A stretch of 64,000 nt of DNA from Clostridia bacterium UC5.1-1C12 (GTDB lineage Bacteria > Bacillota_I > Bacilli_A > Erysipelotrichales > Erysipelotrichaceae): positions 1-64,000 of the forward strand of contig BBZX01000012.1 of NCBI GenBank assembly GCA_001305055.1, read 5' to 3'. Shown here in pieces: positions 13,002 to 22,109 of this stretch. Under the pieces are notes generated by a model. That model saw only the letters and a list, made by a program, of their open reading frames with translations. It did not search any database and had not been told where the DNA came from. Within the stretch, counting starts at the first letter, position 1, and every line of letters begins with the position of its first letter. The translations under genes were made by a program, and so were the position numbers.

Positions 13002-14200
13002 CTATTTTATCACAAATACATTCGGTTTGTTAGTAAAATGTGCAACTTCACAGCCGATTTCAGGCACTAAAATCACATTTCCCACACGATTCACAACAAC
13101 CGGCCAGCATTTACGTTCTTTATGTGATTTTTTGCGGTCAATAAACCATCGATTCAGCTTTTTAGTACCCAGCCGCAGTACAATTTCATCACCTGGAAGC
13201 GGTGAACGGATCGTCAGCGGCCAATCATTTTCAGCAACACTTACCGCCTGCAGAGAAGTTCCCTGCGCTGATACTTTAAACCACGGAGTGTCTAAAGATT
13301 CGAATTTTTCAAGAGTGTAACTGTATGTGAGCTGCTCATCGACTACGTTCAAAAAGCCATAGTCACAATATAACCGCTTGTTGTCCGGCAGATCAGCACA
13401 CCAGTTGCCGTTTTTGCTCATCCGCTGAAACAAGCGTTCAATAAATGCCTGACTATGATTTTTCCGCCATTATTCAGCATCAGCCATTGCCGCAAAATAT
13501 TATCACGGTCAGCTCTTGTCAGCAGAGCATGGACTGCCAGATACTCGCCCGCCTGTTGCGCTGCCTGCCTTGCCGCTTGATCCAGCTGCTGCTTTTCTTC
13601 ATTCATTATCTGGATTTGCTTGGCCAGCGCCTGCTTTTCCTCAAGGCTCATTTTTTCCACAATCTGATGACGGATGCGATTGCGCGTATAATCATCAGTG
13701 AAATTACTCTCATCATCACCATAGGATATGTGATGCTCAGCACAATAATCACGGCATGCCTGTTTGCTCATTGAAAGCAGCGGTCTGACAATCCGTAAGC
13801 CATCTATCACTGTTTCATAAGACAAACCATAACACATCGGAATCTGCCGGCGTTCTTTTTGAATCAGATAGGTCTCAATCACATCATCCAGCTGATGAGC
13901 GACCAATACACCCTCACATTCGTATTTCATGACTAATTCTTTGAAGAAAGCATAACGAAAATCACGGGCATATGCCTGAAAGTTGCCCTTCCCTTCATAG
14001 TGTGAAAGTTTAACATAGCAGGGAATACCATACTGTTCACAGTAATCCTCGACAAGCTTCATATCACGCCATGCGCTGTCTCGTTTCTGATAATTAACAT
14101 GCGCTGCAATCAGATCCATTTCAGCCTTAACGCATTGATCCAATAAAGTCATAGAATCACTGCCGCCGCTTACTGCCACAACCCATTTACCCTTCAGCAT
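13002..14200 (-). CDS. tilS: tRNA(Ile)-lysidine synthetase
   Basis: Modifies C34 of the tRNA-Ile that reads AUA, using lysine and ATP; essential in bacteria. The PP-loop motif SGGSDS is at residues 10-15. The N-terminal catalytic domain continues through AHVNYQKR and VAHQLDD, and a C-terminal TilS domain follows (RSPLPGDEI). A frame break in an A-run (T5 at 13459-13463 on the plus strand) splits it; one added base joins the halves through ...FIERLFQRM. The restored length is about 400 residues. Confidence 0.92.
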
Positions 14201-14319
14201 AACATCACCGCAAATATTATAGCATGTAAAATCGGCGCTGCCAGCAAAAGAACCCTTTTGTCAATTTATTTTAAGTAAATCAAAATAAAAATCAGAAGCT
14301 TATCACCCCTGACCATATA

Positions 14320-16177
14320 TTATTTGATTTGCGCCAGCAAATAGTTGAATCATCATTTCTTTCCTTTTCCCTCAATATTTCCATCATTGCATCCACTTCC
14401 TCTTTAGCGCTGCCCAATCGTCTTTGATGAATCCAGCGATAAATTTCATCAACATAAATGCCGTCGCTGCTCATTAAGAACCAGTCGCCCTTTTCCACTT
14501 CTACATGGATTGAGTCTACCTCTATCGATGCCACGATGCCTACCGGCAAGGATGATCCATTGATTTCATATACCTCATCCGCTCGAATCAGATAAGTAGG
14601 ACATGCCGCTGATTTGGAAACGGTTACTGTCTTTTTAAACCGATCAAAATTTAATACATCAAATGTCGCGTAATTATCTGATAGAATTAATTTATTGATA
14701 CAGCGTATAGCCTCAACCTGCGGGATATTACTGGCGATCATCCGCTGAAAAATAGCGGTAATACTCCTTGAGATTCTTGAAGCGGCTTCGCCGCTGCCCA
14801 TACCATCTGATATCATACAGAGAACAAAGCGAGAATAGCGAAAAATCGAAAAGCTGTCACCGCATGCCTGGCTGTCATGACGAATACTGTCAGCATAGGC
14901 ATCAATCATAATTGGTGCTGATGAAATAAATGAATAATGAAAAAGCCCTGAGTAATTGCGGTTATTCTTCTTTTCTACCAGTTCCATGCGGGTTGGCAGC
15001 ACATGATTCAATAAAGGCATCAGGGTAGCCTCTACCTCACTTCTCGGCAGCTCTTTTAATTCCAATTCTAAATAGATACAGCCCTCTTCATTTTCTTCAA
15101 GCAGACATGATACGACTTCAATCTTATAACCATCAAGGAAATCCAGCAGCTGATCCTTCCGCTTTTCCACATCAATCTGGTGTCTTGTGCAATTATTTGC
15201 GGTATAACTTAAAGCCTTAGCCATCGTCTCCAGCATCTCTGATTCAACTTCTGACAGACTCGCATAATAATCCGCCAGATTCTCAAAAATCACAGAAAAA
15301 TTATTCAGCTGGCGATTCATTACCGCAATTCGATTCATATCACTCAATGCTATGCGTTCCATCATTCCCTTAAACGGTAATTCAGAAGTACGCAGCAGAT
15401 CAAATAGCAGCAACAGTACCAAGCCCTGTACAATAGCAATAAAATCAAAGCCTTGAGCCGCAATACCTACTACCATTAACCCATTCATCGCCAGTGGCTG
15501 ATCCTGAAGCAGACTTACCAACAATAAAAAGCCAAAGGCAATGGGCGTCATTACGCCTGGCATCAACATTTCTAAGTATAAATAAAACAAGATTGACACT
15601 GCCAGTTTAACACTCATCAGCATAAACACAAAAATTAATAATGCGAAATATTTCTGATTAAGTATTTGCATCAGCAGAAGTCCGGTTATAAAAATCAAAC
15701 TGCCATAGACTGCATCAGGCAGCTGCAGTTCCTTTCTGATCCAGCTGCAATCCTTATATGTATCCAAAGCCAGAATAAATTGTCCCAGCATCAGCACGAT
15801 GATTTTTGAAACAGGCTCACTCATCGCATAAGCCACACCGCCGCTCATCAGCATCAAAACCATGGCAGTGTTTTATAACTTGGCCTCTGCAAAAGCTGCA
15901 TCACCAGCATCCATGCGCAGACACAGCCGCTTAATAAAACAATTTCGATCAACTGATCCGGATAAAAAAGCATGGTGCCGCCGATACATGCAATACTTAA
16001 AAGAATCATTTCCTTGCGCTTGCGCACATAAAAGAAGCTGAACAACAAAAGCAGCAGCCACCAGCTCTTTTCAATTGGCAGCGCTGAAAGCAGCAATCCG
16101 CTGATAAAAGCACAGCCGTCACCAGCTGTCAGCAGACGCTCCTTTGTCTTCTTCTGCATCAGTACTTTTTCACTCAT
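14320..16177 (-). CDS. spoIIE: Stage II sporulation protein E, membrane PP2C phosphatase
   Basis: SpoIIE dephosphorylates SpoIIAA in the forespore, which releases sigma-F. The first ~270 residues hold about nine or ten hydrophobic membrane segments. A helical middle region follows, and the C-terminal PP2C phosphatase domain has the metal-binding motifs CGDSF and ISDGMGSGEAA, with a second acidic motif MSSDGIYV. Frame shifts near 15864 and 14337 (each one C or G short) split the N-terminal membrane part and the last few codons; corrected, the stop is at 14320-14322 and the protein has about 619 residues. That is clearly shorter than the ~827 of B. subtilis SpoIIE, mainly in the middle region. 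The position directly upstream of tilS is conserved. Confidence 0.9.
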
Positions 16178-16234
16178 ATAGACACCTCTCTTGCCCTTAT
16201 TCTAACGGTTACAAGACAAGTGTTTTGTCGAATT

Positions 16235-16795
16235 TCAGTCCAGCATAGAAGTTTTGAATTTTTCCTTTATCTCCTTAAATTTCCAGCCTGCAACATCTAA
16301 ATGTGCCTTTACATCAATAATTCTCGCAGTATTAATAAATTTCGCATCATTTAAAAAGAGTACCGACTCCCGATTCATTCCTTCAATTTTACCTAACGGA
16401 TATAAATATGTACCATCCTTGCCAAACGCTTTCTGATACGTCTGCGGATTACTGGTCATGGGAATTACCAGTGCTTTATAATGAACGATTGATAAGACTA
16501 AGCCAAAATGCTGATAACCGGCTTCATAAAGATAAGCCTGACCAAAATCAATATAACAGATGTCACCCGGATAAACCTGAAGTCCCATCGCTTTGCTGCT
16601 TTGAATATTCCGGCGAACATTATAATTCTTTTCACTGATCAGCCGCTGAACACTTTCCCGATAGCTGATTGATGAATATTCCTGTCGTTTCTCTTTGATG
16701 AACCAATTCCAAAGCTTATTCCACTCCTGTTTGATCAACGATTGATCCGAGGTTGTACAGACATCATAAAATGCTTCAATTTCTTTTACTTGCAT
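16235..16795 (-). CDS. PemK/MazF-like domain protein
   Basis: 186 residues. The N-terminal ~75 residues are helical and unassigned. From about residue 76 the pattern PGDICYIDFG, then GLVLSIVHYKALVIPMTSN, resembles the PemK/MazF endoribonuclease fold (GDI..VDFG, PxLVIS, VxPxTSN). No antitoxin-like small gene lies next to it, and it sits alone upstream of spoIIE with a 57-bp gap. It could therefore be a solo MazF-fold protein rather than a toxin of a two-gene module. Fold assignment is by motif only. Confidence 0.55.
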   Translation of the reverse strand: MQVKEIEAFYDVCTTSDQSLIKQEWNKLWNWFIKEKRQEYSSISYRESVQRLISEKNYNVRRNIQSSKAMGLQVYPGDICYIDFGQAYLYEAGYQHFGLVLSIVHYKALVIPMTSNPQTYQKAFGKDGTYLYPLGKIEGMNRESVLFLNDAKFINTARIIDVKAHLDVAGWKFKEIKEKFKTSMLD

Positions 16796-16934
16796 TCAAA
16801 TCTCCTCCTACCTCTTAATATGCTCAAAATTGCTATTTCCTAACAATAAAATTATATTTATCTTCAAATGTTGCTTTTGCATACTTCAATGCGCTGAATC
16901 ACACTTGATTAACGAAGGATGCTGCCAAGCAAAA

Positions 16935-16954
16935 AACGAAGATTGCTCCTCGTT
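16935..16954 (-). terminator. Terminator downstream of the thioredoxin-domain lipoprotein
   Basis: AACGAAGA (16935-16942) pairs, with one mismatch, with TCCTCGTT (16947-16954). On the minus strand the stem is followed by TTTTTT, about ten bases past the stop at 16964. Confidence 0.7.
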
Positions 16955-16963
16955 TTAAATCAT

Positions 16964-18192
16964 TTAATTATTAGAAATAGAATCCAGCTTATCGTGCAGG
17001 ATTTCAATTGACTGATTGCCGATCAAAGTTTCTCTGACCTTCCCGTTACGAATGATAAAGATACTTGGCGTTCCTACAAAATCAATATCATATTGCTTCT
17101 TAAACGCTTCAAAATCAGCATATTCATAATGAATGACATCCTCGCCATTCACATTTTGAGTAATGACTTCTGTCTGTGGTTCAAGATCCAGTACAATTTC
17201 ACGCACAATTAAATCATCACGCTCAGCCAGATAACTATCTAAAGTCTTTACAAATGCCTGACAATGTGAACACCATGTCTGTGATACATAAATTACCTCA
17301 TTCTTGCGTGAGCTATCCAGCAGACTCAGCACATCCTTCGCACTCATCGTTACCCGACGAAGTATTTCAGGCGTATCATCTTCACTGTCTGTATCAGTGG
17401 CATCGTTTGGGGTCGCATCACTTCCGTCGCATCAGATGGGGTTGCATCACTTGGTGTTGCGTCGCTTTCAGTGGCATCAGATGGGGTTGCATCGGTTCCG
17501 CTTGCATCATTTGGTGTCGCATCAGATGGGGTTGCGTCAGTTGGTGTTGCATCACTGCCAGTCGCATCGTTTGGTGTCGCATCACTTGGCGTAGTTACCT
17601 CAGGTTCCTTTGGCGGTACAACAACTGGCGGCGTCGGTTTGACAACTACCACCGGTTTCGGCTCGACAGTAACCGTTACACTGATTGATGTCTCATTGCG
17701 GCTCGCGTCCTTAAGTGTGAAAGTTACCAGCTGTTCACCGGCAATCGACGGATCAAGTCCCTCTGCCTTAATGGAATTGTACAATGTATTTTCATCTGTT
17801 GCATTATCACTGACAGTCAGCTGGATACGGTTATACATTTCACGGTCCCAGATAATGTTTTCATACTGTTCAATCGTAAATGGTTCGACATGAATCGTCG
17901 GATTTTCAACGTCGATAACTTTTACCTTCAGCGGATAACCACTGCCATTATAAAGTACATCAATTGTGTATTCACCAACCTTATCAAGATTCAATTCATC
18001 TCTGCGGATATCAAGTTCAATATCTTCTGAACAGACCATGTTGTTGCAGTTCACATATTGCAGAATCTTTGCATCCGGCAATTCATCATGAACATTCACC
18101 GTAATCATATCCGTAGTCAGTGAAATCGTAATCTCTTTACTGCAGCCCGCAGCCAACAATAAGGTTAAGCATAAACAGCAGATTTTCTTCAT
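16964..18192 (-). CDS. Lipoprotein with Ig-like domains, SDAT-repeat linker and C-terminal thioredoxin domain
   Basis: The signal peptide ends in a lipobox (LLLAAGC, Cys17), so the protein is anchored outside the membrane. Residues ~20-185 are beta-rich with two Ig-like/cadherin-like modules (TVSDNATDEN, TFTLKDASRNETSISVTV). A PKPVVVVKPTPPVVVPP stretch and about a dozen PSDAT/PNDAT repeats follow. The lipoprotein frame then stops at 17350, but one extra base near 17424 (C2 to C3) keeps the frame open through ...SDATPNDATDTD and ...PEILRRVTM into a thioredoxin fold with WCSHC and a cis-Pro loop (GTPSIF). The internal ATG at 17347 has no ribosome binding site, which supports one ~409-residue protein. 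A surface-anchored thiol-disulfide enzyme is the likely role. Confidence 0.72.
17397..17594 (-). repeat. Tandem repeats encoding the (P/S/N)DAT linker
   Basis: A run of imperfect 15-base units encodes ...TPSDATPNDATGSDAT and similar, inside the lipoprotein gene. It forms an extended, acidic, threonine-rich spacer between the Ig-like part and the thioredoxin domain. Such repeats are prone to length variation between strains. Confidence 0.8.
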
Positions 18193-18214
18193 TGTCCTCC
18201 TCCTTTCAGAAAAA

Positions 18215-18230
18215 GGGCTGATGTCAGCCC
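18215..18230 (-). terminator. Terminator downstream of tagO-like gene
   Basis: GGGCTGA (18215-18221) pairs perfectly with TCAGCCC (18224-18230), followed on the minus strand by TTTTT. It lies ten bases past the stop at 18240 and separates this gene from the lipoprotein. Confidence 0.85.
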
Positions 18231-18239
18231 CTGAAGTTT

Positions 18240-19319
18240 TTATTCTTTATCATTTGTTTCTTCAGCAACCGGTGCTTTTTTCTTAAATATCATATCAACC
18301 AAAGATGTTAACGGATGATAAGATGCAGAAATCATATGTGACTTTTCAAGGAAAACCTCTACAACGATTGCCATGATAAATAAACACAGCAGGCCTAATG
18401 CCCGATTCAGTATGTAGAGATAAGCAGCGACGCCAAAGCTCGCGGTAACCGCATATAGAATTAATACTGTATTTCGATGTCCGAAACGGCGCATCAGCAC
18501 ATGATGCAGATGATTCTTATCCGCCTCATCAAAGCGTTTGCCGCTCAATTTACGTCTTACGATAGCACTCAGTGTATCGACGATTGGTACCGCGCACAGC
18601 AAAATCGGCAGTCCCAGCGTAATAAAGGTTGAACTCTTAAAGCCCATTAAACCAATCGCGGAAACCATGAAGCCTAAAAAGAGGGCTCCGCAGTCTCCCA
18701 TAAAAATGGAAGCTGGGTAAGAGTTAAACAACAGAAATCCGAGTATCGAACCGGCCAAAATCAGCGCCATCGTACAAATATCTGTTCTGCCGTCAATAGT
18801 TGACAGAGAAGCGACAACAATCATAATGATCACACAGATACCGCCGGCTAAACCATCAAGACCATCAATCAGATTGATTGCATTGGTAATGCCGGTAATC
18901 CAGAAAAAAGTAACGATAAAAGATACAATACCCATATCAATGACAATGCCTAACGGCAGATAAATCTTATCCAGCATCACATTTCCATAAAACATCAGCA
19001 GCATCGCTGCGACAATTTGAAAAGCAAATTTCTTCTTCGGTGACAGATTAACCAGATCATCAATCAATCCACCGATAAACATTACTGTTCCGCCAAGCAG
19101 AACACCGCGGATTTGAACATCCGCTTTCATAAAGATCGCCATGGAGATAATAAAAGCTACATAAATAGCCACACCGCCAATACGCGCAATGATTTTCGTG
19201 TGAATTGTCCGCTCGTTCATTTCTGCGTACGCCTTAAGATCTTTCGCGATCCACTTAATGATCGGCGTCGCAATTGTTGCTATAACAAAAGGAACAAGCA
19301 AGTACAAGATCCATTGCAT
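18240..19319 (-). CDS. tagO: Undecaprenyl-phosphate GlcNAc-1-phosphate transferase (TagO/WecA family)
   Basis: Integral membrane enzyme that transfers a HexNAc-1-phosphate from its UDP sugar to undecaprenyl phosphate, the first step for wall teichoic acid or other surface glycans. It has about ten membrane helices and the family motifs GGLIDDL, NAINLIDGLDGLAGG, FMGDCGALFLGF and the cytoplasmic HLHH near residue 262. 359 residues is typical. It lies 19 bases after the MreB gene. An MraY identity is unlikely because the MraY-specific motifs are not seen. Confidence 0.88.
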   Translation of the reverse strand: MQWILYLLVPFVIATIATPIIKWIAKDLKAYAEMNERTIHTKIIARIGGVAIYVAFIISMAIFMKADVQIRGVLLGGTVMFIGGLIDDLVNLSPKKKFAFQIVAAMLLMFYGNVMLDKIYLPLGIVIDMGIVSFIVTFFWITGITNAINLIDGLDGLAGGICVIIMIVVASLSTIDGRTDICTMALILAGSILGFLLFNSYPASIFMGDCGALFLGFMVSAIGLMGFKSSTFITLGLPILLCAVPIVDTLSAIVRRKLSGKRFDEADKNHLHHVLMRRFGHRNTVLILYAVTASFGVAAYLYILNRALGLLCLFIMAIVVEVFLEKSHMISASYHPLTSLVDMIFKKKAPVAEETNDKE

Positions 19320-19338
19320 ACTGCCACCTCAATTCTCT

Positions 19339-20328
19339 TTAACGAACCAAATGCAAGTTTTCCAATAGAATTCCTGTACCTTCGGCAACACAGCGCAGAG
19401 CATTTTCAGCTACATAAACCGGAATATGTAATTCATTACGTAATAATTCATCAATACCATGAAGCAGGGCACCGCCGCCGGTTAAAACAATACCGCGGGT
19501 AACAATATCACTGGATAATTCAGGCGGCGTCTGTTCTAAGACAGTACGGCACGCGCGCACGACATTCTGAAGATTCTCACGCATTGCAGATTCAATTTCC
19601 TCAGATACGAGAGTAATTGAAGTAGGCAGACCTGTTACTAAGTCACGGCCGCTGACTTCCATCGTCTCAGAACGTGAACCCTTCCAAGCAGTACCGATCT
19701 GCTTTTTGATTTCTTCAGCCGTACGATCACCAATCAGCAGCTTCTTTTCATCTTTTACATACTTGATAATATCACGGTCAAAGGTATCACCGGCAACCTT
19801 TAAAGAGGTTGAGCTTACAATTTCACCTAAGGAGAGAACGGCTACATCAGTAGTACCGCCGCCGATATCTAAAACCATATTACCGCTAGGTTTAGAAATA
19901 TCCAAACCGGCACCTACGGCCGCAACTTTAGGCTCTTCTTCAATATATACTTTCTTCGCACCGGCACGGTAAGCACAGTCACGAATCGCATTTCGTTCTA
20001 CTGAGGTAATATTACTTGGACAGCAAATCAAAATCGTTGGACGCTGAAACATACCTTTCAGCGACAATTTCTTCAAGAAAAAATTCAGCATGATTTCAGT
20101 TACTTCGAAATCAGCAATAACACCATCCTTCAGCGGACGGATAGCCAATACACGGCCTGGGGTTCTGCCCAGCATATCCTTGGCGTCCTGGCCAGCCGCC
20201 AGACATTTCTTAGTTTCAGCATCTATAGCAACAACGGAAGGTTCATCAATGACAATACCTTCACCTTTTACGTAGATTAATAAATTGGCCGTACCTAAGT
20301 CGATACCAACCTCTTTTGTGAATAACAT
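19339..20328 (-). CDS. mbl: Rod-shape actin homologue MreB/Mbl
   Basis: Bacterial actin that guides side-wall peptidoglycan synthesis. The phosphate-1 loop VGIDLGTANLLIYVKG, phosphate-2 loop LDIGGGTTDVAVLS and the adenosine motif GIVLTGGGALLHGIDEL are intact. 329 residues. It lies just downstream of spoIID and spoIIQ, the position of mbl in Bacillus, which is why I prefer Mbl to MreB. The intervening spoIIID of Bacillus is missing here. Confidence 0.9.
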   Translation of the reverse strand: MLFTKEVGIDLGTANLLIYVKGEGIVIDEPSVVAIDAETKKCLAAGQDAKDMLGRTPGRVLAIRPLKDGVIADFEVTEIMLNFFLKKLSLKGMFQRPTILICCPSNITSVERNAIRDCAYRAGAKKVYIEEEPKVAAVGAGLDISKPSGNMVLDIGGGTTDVAVLSLGEIVSSTSLKVAGDTFDRDIIKYVKDEKKLLIGDRTAEEIKKQIGTAWKGSRSETMEVSGRDLVTGLPTSITLVSEEIESAMRENLQNVVRACRTVLEQTPPELSSDIVTRGIVLTGGGALLHGIDELLRNELHIPVYVAENALRCVAEGTGILLENLHLVR

Positions 20329-20423
20329 AACAGGTCTCCTCCATTCATAAAATTTTTACAATTAGCATTACCATTATAACACATTTCGTTGATTTATAAA
20401 GTGAATTTCATTATCAAATTAAA

Positions 20424-20444
20424 ATAGTACCCGGCAGGTACTAT
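20424..20444 (-). terminator. Terminator at the end of spoIIQ
   Basis: ATAGTACC (20424-20431) pairs with GGTACTAT (20437-20444). On the minus strand the stem is followed by TTTTAATTT. It overlaps the spoIIQ stop codon. Confidence 0.75.
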
Positions 20445-21029
20445 TGAAGTTTAAAAACACTTTTTGGGTCGACAATTTTCCCATCTTTTTCCACAATTAA
20501 GTGTAAATGATTTCCCAACTGAGGGTTGTAAACATTCTTTCCTGCTGTTGATAAGACATCGCCCTGCTTCACAGAATCACCCTTCTGCAGCTTCATATCA
20601 CTGAGACTTTGATAAGTGATTTTTAAATTATCACTTTGGATTGTCACTGAATAGCCCAGCAGCGGATCTTCTTTCACATCCACAACTTCCCCGCTAAGCG
20701 CAGCCGTAACATCAAAAGCTTCATCGTTATATACGACATCGATACCCTGTGACGGCCGGAATACGCCTTCAAATTCCACGACTTTAGGAATATCTCCCTC
20801 TTTGCCGTCAAAATAATCAATAGCGATTACCGCCGCAACTGAATAAGGAAGCTGAATGCTTTCATCATCAGGCAGTTTAATCACCGGTACAGTTTCATTA
20901 AATACCAGTGTTTCCTCTCCTTGTTGCATCATTTTTCACTCAGCAGAAAGACGCTGACACACAGTACGACCAGCAGACTTAAAATTAATGCTCTTCTTGT
21001 CTTATTTGACTTTTTTCATAAGCAATCAT
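20441..21029 (-). CDS. spoIIQ: Forespore engulfment protein SpoIIQ (LytM/M23-like, degenerate)
   Basis: SpoIIQ spans the forespore membrane and docks with SpoIIIAH during engulfment. The C-terminal ~110 residues are a LytM fold: the first metal motif is degenerate (SQGID, with Ser where HxGxD has His) while the second, GNHLHL, is kept. The same His-to-Ser change is known in B. subtilis SpoIIQ, so the domain is probably structural. The obvious frame starts at 20932, but reading upstream with one base added to each of two A-runs (T5 at 20932-20936 and T6 at 21011-21016, plus strand) gives a start at 21029 after GAGGTG, and a basic segment plus membrane helix (ALILSLLVVLCVSVFLL). Confidence 0.82.
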
Positions 21030-21046
21030 TGTTTCACCTCATGCAT

Positions 21047-21075
21047 GAGTATGCCCGCATGAAATTGAATTATAC
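21047..21075 (-). promoter_or_regulatory. Candidate sigma-F-type promoter of spoIIQ
   Basis: On the minus strand GTATA (-35-like) is separated by 15 bases from GGCATACTC (-10-like), close to the sigma-F pattern seen before spoIIQ in other spore formers. The spacing to the ribosome binding site is very short, so confidence is limited. Confidence 0.35.
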
Positions 21076-22001
21076 AAGGGTTGTCTTAATTTCCACATCT
21101 GTATAATAATGATGCAGAATTTCATCATAGGTATAGCCTGCCAAAGCCATTCCCTGCGCGCCATATTGACTCATGCCAATACCATGACCGCTGCCGTAAG
21201 TGATGAAGCGCAAACCATTCTCAATGCGTTCTATGGTGAAGCAGCTTGAGGCCAATCCCAGCAATTCACGGATCTGACGGCCAGTGTATTGCTGAGAACC
21301 GGCTTGCACAGTCTTTACATAACCATTGTCATAATATGAAAGAATCGCAAGCTGATTGCTGCCCAAAGCATTGATTAAAGTGCTGTCATCCACCTCTTTG
21401 CTTCTGGTAATATCCGTAGTTTCACTGTCCCACGGCGAAGCGACTGAACGCAGATAAGGAACTTCATTCTGCCAGTAATCCTGTGCATTCGTCGTTGCTG
21501 ACATACATGAAGAAAAAAGGCGGCGGTAATTGGTTCCCCCTGATAGACAAGGATTTGATTGGCAGTTTCTTCAACTGCTTGTTTTACTTTCTTATAATAT
21601 TCATCATACTGATCAAGCCATTGACTTTTCAGCTGTTCATTATCTTTATATACCTGAGAAGCTGTCGTATCATCAACGCTGTAACCTCTGGCGCTGGCAA
21701 ATGTTCGGGCAGCTACTGCCTGTGCCTTCAATGCTTCTAACTCAAAAGTAACTGGCATTTCTGAGGCTACTACACCGACCAGATATTCCTCAAGCGGCAA
21801 ATCGACCTGTGTATTGCCGCGCATTACCGCTACGTACTGTACTGGTGAATCAACCGTTTCATTATTAATAGGCATATCAAGTCCATAATTAATCAGAACA
21901 CCGGCCGCATGATTTACAGCTGCTGTCTGCGGATGAAATATCAGTAAAAATGTATAACCTAAAAAAAGCAGGATTGCGAAGCTTTTCATTATGATTTTCA
22001 T
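21070..22001 (-). CDS. spoIID: Stage II sporulation protein D (peptidoglycan lytic transglycosylase)
   Basis: SpoIID degrades septal peptidoglycan as part of the DMP complex driving engulfment. An N-terminal membrane anchor (FAILLFLGYTFLLIF) is followed by the SpoIID domain: VDLPLEEYLVGVVASEMP with the catalytic Glu, then LKAQAVAARTFA, and at the C-terminus YGSGHGIGMSQYGAQGMA. The frame breaks in an A-run (A6 at 21513-21518 on the plus strand); adding one base gives AAFFSSCMSATTNAQDYW. I choose the ATG at 22001 because it has GAGGTG five bases upstream, not the one at 22013. About 310 residues. Confidence 0.93.
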
Positions 22002-22016
22002 ATTGCACCTCAAAAA

Positions 22017-22044
22017 ATTATATGCTTTACATAGCTTTTTATGA
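22017..22044 (-). promoter_or_regulatory. Candidate sigma-E-type promoter of spoIID
   Basis: On the minus strand TCATAAA is followed after 13 bases by CATATAAT, close to the sigma-E -35/-10 pattern. spoIID is sigma-E dependent in Bacillus. Inferred from sequence resemblance only. Confidence 0.35.
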
Positions 22045-22109
22045 GAAATTCATAAAAACACACTTTTTTAATTAGATTGTGGTATGCTAATTGAGTAAAG
22101 AGGTGGCAT

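Noticed and set aside
17176..17893. Plus-strand frames opposite the SDAT repeat
   Set aside because: They are antisense readings of a tandem repeat; the minus strand has a lipobox, Ig-like modules and a terminator.
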